NCBI GenBank assembly: GCA_013400975.1
Contig: WBMZ01014044.1
Location: 1 to 64,000, forward strand
DNA length: 64,000 nt
Origin: Atrichornis clamosus
Taxonomy: Eukaryota; Chordata; Aves; Passeriformes; Menuridae
Direction: 5' to 3'
Shown: piece by piece, positions 40,572-52,349 of the stretch
Numbering within the stretch: position 1 is the stretch's first letter
Layout of the letters: each line of letters opens with the position of its first letter
Program-made: the position numbers and the translations under genes
Notes under the pieces: model-generated
Database searches by the model: none
What the model saw: the letters and a program-made list of their open reading frames with translations, nothing else
What the model was told of the DNA's origin: nothing

Positions 40572-40858
40572 GACTTTTTACAAGGGCTTGTAGTGACAGA
40601 ACAACGGGGAATGGTTTTACACTGAAAGGTTTAGATTAGATATCAGGAAGAAAGTCTTTACTGCGAGGGTGGTGAGACACTAAAACAGGTTTCCCAGGGA
40701 AGTTGTGGATGTCGCATTCCTGGAAGTGTTCAAGCCCAGGTTCAACAGGACTCTGAGCACCCGGTCTAGTGGAAGGTATCCCTGTCCACTGCAGGGGGGT
40801 TGAAACTAAATGATCTTTAAGGTCCCTTCCAACCCAAACTGTTCCGTGATTCTGTGAA
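40572..40858 (+). mobile_element. CR1 LINE 3' fragment upstream of RIOK1
   Basis: Carries the CR1 3' region: ACAAGGGCTTGTAGTGACAG, TTTAGATTAGATATCAGGAA, CCCAGGGAAGTTGTGGATG, and the tail TTCCGTGATTCTGTGAATTC. It has the same orientation as the intron-1 copy and lies at the outer edge of the RIOK1 CpG island, so the promoter is sandwiched between two CR1 elements. Confidence 0.92.
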
Positions 40859-40876
40859 TTCACAGCAGCTGCCGAT

Positions 40877-40938
40877 ACATCAATACTCAACTGTGGTACA
40901 NCTGCTCAATACTCACATCAATACTCAACTGTGGTACA
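40877..40938. repeat. Tandem duplication around an ambiguous base
   Basis: A 24-bp unit (ACATCAATACTCAACTG followed by TGGTACA) occurs at 40,877-40,900 and again at 40,915-40,938, 38 bp apart, with the only isolated N of the window (40,901) between them. Either a real short duplication or a local assembly artefact. Confidence 0.8.
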
Positions 40939-43900
40939 TTTGTATTAAATAATACACCCTTAAAAACACTGCATCTTCAAGCCCTCCTCTTTTGCCTGGA
41001 AATTACCATTTCTGCCACAGGTTCATGGCTGTTTTCCCTAAAGCACTAGTGATGACTTGTGTCCTCTGTAATAGATACTGAGAAGAGTTTTATTTAGTAT
41101 ACTCTGGAATATTAAATTCCAACCTTTATTAAAATAAAGCTCTAACTGAAGCCAAAGGAATTCCAAATTTTCACACCTTCCTGGAAGCATCTTAGCTCCT
41201 AACACTCCTTACAATGAATGGCATTAGAATCTATTTATAGACCAATATAATGTAGGATTAAGAAAATAAAAGTGAGTGCCAGGCTTTTGCTATCTGGTAC
41301 ATAATGGTAGAATTTTAAAATGCAGTCTCTTTTTTTTAATAGGTGTTTTCCTGTTATTCTAGTGGTTTGTGTAAAAGCTGTCAAAAACCTGTGACTGTGC
41401 CAAAAACACAGATGCTTATACTGGCACACTTAAAAAAATAATTAATGCAATAGGTGTCAGTTGCATCTGCAACACTTCCATAAAGTCAACTCATTGACAG
41501 TCTCTGAATGTGGAAAGCAATAAGCCAGTTTCAGACATTTCTGAAGCTAAAGCTTTACTTTAGGCTGTCTTCAAGTTCTGCCACCTAAGCTTCTGACACT
41601 AGAGCACTTAGAATCTAAATATCCCCTTCTTCTTTTGTATAAAAGAGGGAATCTTGTGTCTCATTCTCCCTCTCCGTTACAAAGTGCCAGCTGGTAAGGC
41701 AGAAAAGACTGCAGAATCAGTCAGCAGGAACACTACAACAACTGCTTTCCAAAGAATTCCTTAGTGCAGGCCTATAAGGCCTGATTGCATGAGAAGGGTC
41801 AACTGCCCTGCTTGGACCCAGGTGACTTCAGCCAGAGGAAAAAAGCAGCACTGTTGGGGGGTCCTCACGCTGCACATGGCTGTGACACCCGGGTCAATTC
41901 CCTGACATATCATGAGAGAGGTCTGGAAGGGGAAAGGTTCATTTTATATGAAAACAAAATGTCTTCTTATTTCTTATTATCCTGTATAACCTGGAAATTC
42001 CCATCATGCTCCATTGTGGTAGATATCATACAAATGCTGAACAACAACGGGAGCCTGTACCAGGAACTCACTGCCAAGGGTCCTCTTTGGAAGTGGATGC
42101 AATCCTACCTAAGGCATTCTTTCTTTAGCTGCACAATGGATGCAGCAGCAGTGCAGGGGTTCACCTCTGGTTTGGGAATAGGCAGGACCTCTGCCAGTGG
42201 CCCTGTCACACCCACTAAGACACATGGCCATCCACTTAGTTCCAGTTCCTGCCCATCATCACACCTTGCCTCCATCCCAGCTGGGTAGCCGACTGTTTCA
42301 GGAGGTGGGGTGTGCTTTTGTGCAGGCATGCTCTCTGCTCTTTTTCCGCTGATATACAGCCACCTACAGTAGAAATCAGATTAAGACCACCTGTTTACTG
42401 ATCCTTTTCCTAGAACCAGGGGTTGGAGGACTCTTAATCCATGTGGGTTAATCCATGTGTGCAGAGAACGGATCAGGTTTATTTCACTCTCTAATAAATT
42501 ATTCAGTGCTTTCAAGTAAATATACCCATTTATTGTAACGTTAGGGGATTGTTTGAAACATAACATTGCCAGAGAATTTCCACATTCATTTTTATTCCTT
42601 GTTTGCTTCACGCTTCCACGTAACTTTTTCTACAGCCTTAGACTGCAACACGCTTTGTTTAGTCCCAGGCTTTAAGCACTCATTTGGAAGCAGGCACAAA
42701 CTGTTCTACAAATAATTCATCTGAAACAGGGTTAAGGGACACAGTCCACTAGGCAATGGTGATACTTTCAAAGGGAGAATGAGAAAAAAGGTGTCAGAGG
42801 TTTACCAGTTATCACCCTTAATCCATGGAAGTACAGGCATCTATCAGACTGTGTGTTTAGCTTGGACCGCTGTAGCTCCATGTTCCTTCTCACACGAGAC
42901 TGTCCTTGGAAAACTATTGCTTCCCTGACTCTGCCTATGGCTACATTATTATATTTCCTGAAGATTAAGAGTCACAATATTTGCTCACACTTGGAGATGC
43001 ACTAATTCTGTACTTAACACTACATATTATGTAGGACAGGTATGTATTCTGGTTCGCACTGAAACTGGGAAACTGGGTACAGAGATCATACTCAGAATCT
43101 CTGGGAGAACTGCAATGTTGCTCCTTCCTGGGAGAGGGCCACTTACAACTTGCTTTTTATATTTGTAGGACAAAATGTAGAACCCAATGGCAAGAAAAGA
43201 CACTGCTTGCAAGTTCTCTGTGTTTTTGAGCCCATTTTGGAAAATATGACAGGCAGTATGTTCCTATTGGTGAGTCAAAACATGAGAGGGATTTCAATTG
43301 CCACGTGCTAGGATGAGTTATAACGACATTTTATCTATCATGCCCCCCTTCCTTTCCCTTCCAAAGTATGCCAGGAAAGTACTTTGTAGTTCACAGTGCT
43401 GTCTAACAGGTCTTTAGCTGGTGCAAAGCCAGTCGAAATCAACAGACTTCATTAGATTTTGAGGTCAGCTCTTACTGGCATGGCATAAGTGAATGACATG
43501 AGCAATTGGGACTGTGCAGAGCACAGGGAGACATGAGAGGAGAAAAAAAGTATATGGTCAAGGGACTGTTAAAATTAGATGATTGACATAAAAACTGATC
43601 TGAAAATGGAAAATAGCATCTACATCCTGAACAATTATTACAGCATCACAACAGGTGACCAGGATATCCTCTATCTCGTGCAATAGGATTGCTATTCCAA
43701 TATTCTGGGGTATCTTTGGACTTTATACAATACATTGGTTTAAATGGAATAGGCACACATATATATGAAAGTGAAATTAGCTAATACGATATTGCAATAC
43801 TGCTGTGATTATTCATTGTAATTCCATCATATTTTGGATAGAGGACTTCTATTCAAAAAGGATACACGCTGAGGAGATTGAGTGATACCTGGTTGTATTA

Positions 43901-46190
43901 ATTTCCAAACAAAATACCTATTTTCCCCAGCTCTATTATCTCCATGAATATTCTTTGAAACTACTGTAAGAAATTTAGTTCTTCTTTTGATCTCATATAA
44001 ATTTCAGGATACCTCTCAGAAAACAACAGAGCCACTAAACCATAGAAACACTTGCTATTGGACCAACATACCTTTCTGCATAGTCAATTGGATGGAGTCT
44101 TTGGGTGTGAACACATTTTTTCCAGAGGAGGAATCCCTAGGCAAGGAAGAACCACCCCATCAAAGGAGAATGTTGGGCTGGCAAAAAGAAAACACTACTA
44201 AAAGAGAATTGCAGGAGCCTGGGAGATGTTTCATTGCCAGAATAATTATCAGTTAAGCCTGTTGTAGGTCCTCATGAAGAGCCATTTGCAGAAATGGGGA
44301 GTCACTGCTGGATTGCATTATTAAAGAATCCTATATAACAGGCATGTCTTGTTTTCCCACTCAACCCTCTGTTTCTCTGTTCAAGACATACTCAGGTTTT
44401 GGTAGCAAGAAACAGTTTTCTGGAGAAGATCATTTGAACTTGGCTAGCAAAACTCCCAGTCTGAAAGAAGTCAGGGTAGAATTCATGCCACTTGAATGGA
44501 GGCTCAAATTATGAAAATACTCAGCTCTGATAAAATTAGTAGTAATGCTTTAATAACACTTACATTGCAATATTTTCTATGTGAGTGCTGGGCCTCACAG
44601 ATGTATAATATAAAAGAGAAATGTTAAGAATATCAAGTGCAGGTGCTGAAGTTGTGCCTTGAATTAACTGAGTAATGAATGTAGGGGGCAATGCATTTGA
44701 ATTGCAGTTCCCATTCAGATTATAAATTATTACATTCTAAATTAATATTTAAATTAAATTATGTTTAATTACAGTTATTATAAAATAAAAATTATACAGG
44801 TTACAAATTACATGCTTTTGGCAGGTAAACATCAGACAACACATAAAGCCTCCAAAATACTGGAGACAGAATAACATGAGTATATCACCTGATTCTTTTG
44901 ATGAGAACAGAGTGCACATACAGGTCTGATACAGTCAAACAGAGAAGTGAAAGTAGGTATAAAGAACAGTGTATTACAGTACAACAAAAGAGGAAGTACT
45001 CTGAGAGGGTTTCCACCAGAATATGAGATGATTTTTCTTATTTATAGATTTTTTTTCAGTTACAGGTGGTGTAAGAAAACAATTAAACCAAATCATTTAA
45101 AAATAGTGGCTCAAACTTTACTCCTGTTTATTACTAAATTTATCATAATACTTAGAAAATTCAGTAAAAAAATGTACAGCCTTATTCCAACAGACTAACT
45201 CAGTAGCCTTTCAAACATGCTTTTTGCCCTCTTTCTTTATCTTCAGCGAGTAAAATGTCCCTTTTTCCAGCCTTCTCAAAATTCAGTAAATAGAGCAATT
45301 CATAGAGCATGGAAGACTTTTTTATTTCTTACTTCTTGAATGTAAACATTTCTTTTTCTTCATTTTCTACAATCAAATGAATTAACTAATATTTGAACTT
45401 TGATTTCTTGGTAGTTTTTGTTTCTTTTTTTAAATCCTTCCTTTAAGGTCAGGGATTACTGTAAGTTAGGCCAAAATCTGACAATTACACTCTTCAGACT
45501 TGTCACTCCACTGGCGCTTGGTGCAGGTGCAAGGACTGTAGGCACTGCAGAAGGGTGAACTTCTTAATTTTCATCATTTTGTAATGCTGGCCCACATTGG
45601 CTTACCTTCACAGATGGAAAATTTCCACTGAAGCTAGTGAAAAATTAGTTTGCGTAAACTGAACCGAGGGTGTCACCTCTTGTTTTGCAATAGCAGAGTG
45701 ACACAACTGTACCAGTACAGTACCAGTATGGGTGAAGTTTACCCAAATTTATCCTCAGTTGCCTTTTCATCTTCTTTGAATAGAATGCTGTCAAGACATG
45801 TGACCACACCACTTCTTCTAATTAGTTGGTGCTAGAAAGTGTTGCCGCCTTGTAGAAAATGCTGAAAGTTGATAAGGACTCTTTAGTTCAGCATTTTGAA
45901 ATATCACTTGCTCCCAAGAAAGGATAAAAGCAGGGACATTAAATAAAGGGATAAAGAGGATCCCAATATAGGGATTATCTGCATTCATTGAACAGGGAGC
46001 CCCTTATAGCTCCTTATATACAACCAATCTTAAGGTTCTGCTCCCTCTTCATGTATAATATGATGGAGGTGGAGAATTGAGTAAGAGAGTCATATATATA
46101 GTAGCATGTACTTCATTAAGCTTATTAGGATATGCAGAGAAGTGTGTTTTAGTATTTAAGCAACCCTTAATCTGTCACAAGTTACTTTTC
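40939..46190. other. RIOK1-SSR1 spacer, left part: no supported gene
   Basis: AT-rich DNA with no exon, RNA gene or repeat family I can name. A 167-codon plus-strand open frame (41,785-42,288) and an 89-codon one (43,987-44,256, preceded by an acceptor-like TTTCAG) show no recognisable domain. In human this interval contains CAGE1, so unrecognised decayed exons may be present. Confidence 0.5.
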
Positions 46191-46197
46191 GACCACT

Positions 46198-46763
46198 GTG
46201 TCCTTCGAAGTTTCAGTGATACAACTTTGTTTGGCTCCTCAGAGCCACACCAGCACCATCCAATCTCCACAGGCCTCCCCCTTCAGCCAGCTCAGCCTGT
46301 CTCGATGTCAACTCTGCAGATCTCGAACCGCAGAGATAACACAAAATGCACAGAGTGTACCCACAGACAGTAAACCTTAGCCCTTGCCTGACTCCTTGCT
46401 CATCATCCCACAGCGCAGAGGAAAAGGAGAATACACACAGAAATGCTTCCTGTCCTTGCAAACAAAATTCCAAGGAGAAAGGGATGACAGGTTGGCAGAA
46501 AGTCAACAGCCACTATCTAAATATAAAAAGCTGGCTCCTTTGCTTAAAATCCTCCAAGCAGAATTTGAAAATGAGCAAGCTCAGATGAAGAAAACGTAAC
46601 AGGAGATTTGTGAGTTCAGAAGGGAGAACCAAAAGCTGCAGCAACAGAGGGTGAAAGACCAAGGGCAAAACCACATCCTGCAGCTCAAAACTGCCTGATG
46701 GAAAGAGATATGATAAAGTCAGAGAACCACAGGCAGCTAGGGAATAATTCAGACTGATACTGT
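46198..46763 (+). pseudogene. CAGE1: Decayed coiled-coil gene, probable CAGE1 relic
   Basis: In one plus-strand frame a Ser/Pro/Gln-rich stretch (46,198-46,377) is followed by a coiled-coil stretch containing KYKKLAPLLKILQAEFENEQ, QMKKT and EICEFRRENQKLQQQRVKD. The frame is broken by stops at 46,378-46,380, 46,597-46,599 (where CAA or CAG would restore Gln) and 46,696-46,698. After a one-base shift near 46,693 it continues as LMERDMIKSENHRQLG. Compared from memory with the human CAGE1 coiled coil (LQFMSENER..., EVKNENAKLKQQ), the match keeps register without gaps over about 40 residues, with roughly two in five identical. Position between RIOK1 and SSR1 and orientation equal those of human CAGE1. 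The upstream Ser/Pro part is not aligned. It could instead be a relic of another coiled-coil gene. Confidence 0.5.
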
Positions 46764-49700
46764 AAGCACTGAAAGTGTCTATAATGTACAGAGTTCCTAG
46801 TTGCCATGTGCAGCAGTTGCCAGGTGCAGCAGTTCCCCTTCCCTTCTGGGGACAAACTTCCACTGACTTGAGCTGAGGTTCTGTCCAAAAAGTTACTTTA
46901 AGAACCTTAAGTGTAAGACAATGCTCCTGAAGTCTTTTACCGGACTTGAGTCTAAGTGTGGAATTCTGTCTTACACATGTATTTATGCAATAATCCCATT
47001 TTAAGCACTGATGAAGTGCTTTGCAATTTATTATTTCAAGTAAATGAGGGAATAAAGAGCTAAGATAATGGACTTTTTATTTTACTTCTTCAAAGGGAAA
47101 AGGAAGGAAATGATCAGAATGTAAATGTTGCAAAGTTTGTTACCTTCTGTCTTTCTTCAAGTTTGCAGAAGCCTGTAGATAGTTTTGTCTGTGTCTTGCA
47201 TGGGTTGGGGAACATTCAAAACTGGACACAATATTCTAGATGCACTCCAATAGTGATTAGAGACATAATAGTCACTCAAAAAGAAAACAGATCTGCTTTG
47301 TTAATTGTCCACAGCATGAAGTGCAATGTCTAGAAATTAATCTTCAATGTTATTATTTTTTCTTCAACATTGACAACTCTACCATAGCCATAGGTGACTT
47401 TCTTATTTATTGATTACTCCATATGCAATTACATGTACGTGTTCTCTTACTGGCTATATTTTATTTCCTTATTGTACAATCTTCAGGCTTAAAATAGAAT
47501 TTTGCTTTCACCATATGTGACAATATTCACAATGACAAAAATAAGAGATTGAAGGTTTGAATGTACTGAGCACTGCTAGCAAATACTACTTCATACTGTG
47601 CCCTTTTCCCTCTTGGTCCTTGTTTTTCTGCATTCACATAGAGTCTATACAATGGGTTCTGGAAGCTGACTGAGGCCTGCAGTGCAGTTATATCATAGGA
47701 ATAAATATATAATACAAGAGGTGCAGGCTGCCTCAGCTTGCTACTAGGTCCTAACTAGACAGCTACTCACAATTCTCTGGGAGAGATGCACGAGTACACA
47801 TGGTCAGTCAAATGTATGTTGCCCTACACCTTGTTATATAAACAGAGAAAGGTAGGGTTGCACTGAAGTGCTACAGCAAAACTGAACACTGCTAGCAGCA
47901 TTTAGGATCTCGTTCACCTGGTAACTTCTCTGGTACAGACATGCCCTCATTTCCTCTTCCTCATCCACTTCAAAGGCCTCATCAACACCACACCTATTAT
48001 TATTATTTATTTATTTCTTTTTAATTATACAGACCTTCTGGAGAAAATAAACTGTATATATGAGAGTGTTCTGAACTGGACTAATTTCCTTTCCAGCAAT
48101 CAGACATCCCTGCTATATTTCTGGATGGTAATGTAGCACAATCAAAAAAAAGTAAAGCATGCATCAAGGAACTGGGAACATCAGCCAAAAAGTACCAGTG
48201 GATGTTTGTCCCATTTCACTCCCGGTGTGAGAAAAAAACCATATGGGATCACTTGCTGAACTGCAGGAAGGTGGCTTGCAGTCTTCCACCTCAGTGCTTC
48301 CCAGTAGTGAGCAACATCCATGTCTGTGTAAGCTCCTCCAGAACAGTTCTGAAGTGTGCCAGCTAGCTGTGCAGAACTGCACCATCAGAATTGCTGCCAC
48401 TCCTGGACTCTTCCATGCTGAGTCCAGATTTCATAGAAGGGAATGCTAGTACATTAAACCACTGTGCCACATAGGCTCCAATACAAGCAGACTCTCACAC
48501 CTACCAGTTTGGTTTGCATTCACAGAAATGTGAATTTAATAAGTAATCTTTGAGATCTCTGGCATTTCAAGCAAAGTTTCAAACAATATACAAGCATTAG
48601 TAGATAAATATAATTAAAGAGATATGGCAAATTTTGGGTTTGGAACTGCCAAAACCAGTAAATCATTTTGACTCCCAGGCTAAGTTTTCTTGCAGATTTT
48701 AAAATGCTGCCTATAATATTTATTCTTTACATACAGTAATTTAACAGTTAATTTAACTGTTTAACTAATGTAAAGATTAGATCTTAAAGAAGACAGTCTG
48801 TTAGGTTTTATTCTTTAAAGAGGATAGTCTATTAGGTTTTCTCATTACTAATATCCCACAATTGACACACTTAGAAGTAAGTGGGGAAGTCCAGAAGTGA
48901 GGACTCTTTCCAGCTTTCTGCTTTACTAATTTCATAGCGTAGCCTTTCCTTCAGTGAGAAAGACTGGACTTATTAGATCCTTGTCCACAGTGACATGAAT
49001 TTACCAAGTAGCCAGCCTATCACTGAATTAGTAGCAATAATTAACTTACAGCGTAGAACAAAAGTAGCTTTTTATCTTTGTATGTGATCAACTTGGTTTC
49101 TGCTCTTCATGCAGAGCGAAGATAAAAAAATCTGGTGGCTAAAAATACTCTGTACACTTTAAGCTGTATGTACTGCAAAACCATCACCCCAACCTTCAAC
49201 CCAAGTGCTACAAAGGGTCTTAAGCTGAGCAATCCTGGACAAGGCCAAGAGAGCTCCGAAGTTCCTTTTCTGTTGCCATCATATGGAGCATATGGAACCC
49301 ATAAATCTGATTAAGCAACCATGGTAAGCAATGACAAATTTATCTAGACTATTAGATTTCTCATTTGATTCTTTCCATTTCTCAAAAAACCCATCTAATT
49401 ATTTAGTCAAGTCTGTGGAACACAGTTATCCATATATTTCTATGAGATAGATCTCCAGACAGGTATCCCTCTCTTTTTTTTTTCTTATATAAAATAAGGA
49501 ATCTGGGTGTCTTTGAGACAATTTTCTGCAGTAGGATAACTAAAATTCCTTCCTGAAAATAACTTGGGAAAGCACTGACTTTCAAAGAACCCCCCACAAT
49601 TCAGGCAAAAATCTAGCACATCTCATTAAGAGCTCCTGTGAACACTGGTTTGTCTCCTGTACTACCACCCAGTCAGAAGCAGCTGACAGGACTTTCAGGG

Positions 49701-52349
49701 ATGAGGGTTGCTGTATGACCCATTTCTGCCTGTATCAATTTCAAATAAGTTGATTCCCCACAGTTACAATCAGTCGTGAGAAAGAGTAATGTCAGCTTGA
49801 CAGGTCTTAGTGGGAGATTCTCGTTTGAATTATTAATAACTGCCATGTATAGTAACTGTTTGTAATTTTGAAAAGTACCACAAAATTAAAAGGGAAAAAA
49901 TCCCTCAGAATTCAATATCCATAGAATTAGTTCTCTAAACTACAAAAAGTAATGAAGAGATAAATCTTGGTACCATTTTTTTGAAAGTATAGTATTATCT
50001 CTTCTGATTTCAGCAGGCACGACAAAATATAGAAGGGTACAAAACCAGCAACTATCGGAAGAAAATTTTACAACTTTTGACAGTTTCTGAAAAGCAGAAA
50101 ATTTGATCTCGTCTGTGAGCTCAAGGAAAGTTTCAGTAAAAATAACAAGGAAAAATAACAAGCTACCTTTTTGAGGGGCACTGGATTAGGGGGGTTACTT
50201 ATAAAAACTATTGCGTTGGCCTGAACATGAAGAGAACTGAGAATTATGCAATTCTTGGCACGTAGTAGCAACTGCTACCTATAGCAATGTCCACAGAAAA
50301 ACAGCTGAGGAAAAAAACCCACCACACGTTTTGCTAGTATGTAAAATGCCATGAAAACTCAGGGAGCAAGTGAGAAAGCAATCCTCCTGATTGTACCAAC
50401 AAAATTTCCCTCAACATTACAAGCAAGATCTCTGTCCAGGTTTTTCCTGACACATCTTGGTACGCCATCCAAAATGGAGAAACAGGAAGCAGACAACAGG
50501 TTAGGACTGTATGTATGTATGTATGACACTGCTCCTAAAAGTGCTTTGCTGAATTCATCTCTCATAGAAGCCACAGAGTAAATGCTGAAGAGGCAGTCCA
50601 ACTGATTCTGGAACACTCGGCCATGCCAAAAGCAAGCATTAATGCAAAAATAATAAGTCTGTCTGTACGTAGGTAAACAGTGATTTGTCTTTTGCTGATA
50701 TCTTCAAAGAGGAAACACACAGAGGGAGATTCAATTAAGAAGTTCAAAATGGAAATGTAAGGTAAACTTTATTTACAGATCACAGACTAGGAATGCTCAC
50801 TCTTTTTGTAATACACATTATGAAACTGAAGGCGTATTTCCTAGTAACAGTTTTACGTGTAATTTACGTGTAATTTCTAACTGAAAACCTTTTTTTAAAA
50901 GTAAGGATACAATGCTTGTACATGACTGTGATCACATTCCCATGGGCAATGTGAACAGCCAGTGAACATCAGTCTTCCCAGAATTAGCATCCAACATAAG
51001 AGATGTCAAACCTCAAAGTTACAATAGTGGCAAATATTGTCAACACTTATTTTATTATGCCTGTGAATGAACACACAGAGCAGTCCATGCAAAAAAAAAA
51101 AAAATCTCTGCAGCTTGTTTCAGGTTTTCATACAGCCTTTTCTTTCCAATTATAACTTGTTTAATACGGGTAGAGTGTTTAGCACAAAAGAATTGCAGCC
51201 TAATAGACTTTTAGGCACAGTTGTAATATTGGAGTCAGTCTTGGCTTGGTGTTTTGCTGAAGCTAGTCAAGGTACCACAATTATTTTCAGATACACTTTT
51301 AATTAACACCTTTCTGTGCCCCCACCACATGCAAACTCAATAAGAGCACTACAGAGGTTAATTAATTAGTAACATCAAGAACAGTTAACTCAGATGGGAA
51401 AGCAGCACATAAAGTACATAGCCACTGTGTAGAAGACACAAAATGTTTCAGATCCTGCAGTGCTATATAGGAAACATCCTACAGCATGCCAGTATTCTTT
51501 TACTTTCCTGAAGAAAAAATATTTAGCTGTTTACCCCCCCAAAAAAACTCCTGCAAAATTACCAAACCATGACTAGGTTAAGTCAAACATTTTTGGTGAA
51601 AAATTATATATTAAACAAACTTAAAGACCTTCACAGAAAAAGTATATCATTTATATCATTGGGTGGCTATTATCTGACTAGAAATAGTTTTATCAGTAGC
51701 AATGAATGTTTTCCAGTTTTCATAATCACTTCCAGACAATACTTAACACCATTTCAGTAATATATTTTCAGCATGTTAAAATAAGATTAAGCTTAGCTAG
51801 AATGGTTACTTACAATAATTTTTTTAGTGTCATTTGCATGTTCAAAACCAAATGAGTGACAATGAAAAATGAAAGCCTCAAGACTACACTTACCAGTGCC
51901 ATCATAGCAAGCTGCATATGCCCAAATGACAAATTAAAGTTATCTCAAAATATAGAATGTATCTTAACACTTCTCTTGTTTCATTGTACTCTGTATGCAA
52001 ATTCCTGAATTAGCTGTGGGAGAAAAGAGAAAGCTTGGAGGCTGAGTTTGGCCTTGGTAGTTGGAAAGGAACTGCATGTTTTGATTGTAGAGCTTGAGAA
52101 AGCTTTCCATCTTAATATGCCTTACATTGCATTTAACAAAAGGTCTACTGAGATAAAGGGAATGTATTGGTATCATATTCATTGCCTATCATACGTGGGG
52201 AAACTTCAATTAAACCATTAAATATATGACTCAAAACCACTTGTTCTAAAGCAACTGGAATTACGGAATTATGAGATTTTGATAGCACCTTTGTTTCAGT
52301 AATATGCTTTATCTTTGCTCTTTCTAGAGGTATGGTAGTTTACTTCCCA
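46764..52349. other. RIOK1-SSR1 spacer, right part: no supported gene
   Basis: AT-rich, no recognisable genes. Contains a 30-bp imperfect duplication (48,783-48,843), a two-copy 11-bp repeat (TTTACGTGTAA, about 50,852-50,873), a short TATG microsatellite (about 50,508-50,524), and one exon-like open frame near 48,085-48,365 that I cannot assign. Confidence 0.5.
48783..48843. repeat. Two-copy imperfect tandem repeat, about 30 bp
   Basis: Both copies have the form TTAAAGA(A/G)GA(C/T)AGTCT(G/A)TTAGG followed by TTTT. They sit side by side in the AT-rich spacer. No function inferred. Confidence 0.75.

Noticed and set aside
41785..42288. 167-codon plus-strand open frame in the RIOK1-SSR1 spacer
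   Set aside because: No recognisable motif, no conserved domain pattern and no splice or promoter context; compatible with chance.
43987..44256. Exon-like frame after TTTCAG as a CAGE1 N-terminal exon
   Set aside because: The residues do not resemble what I recall of CAGE1 or any other family; the acceptor-like string alone is not enough.
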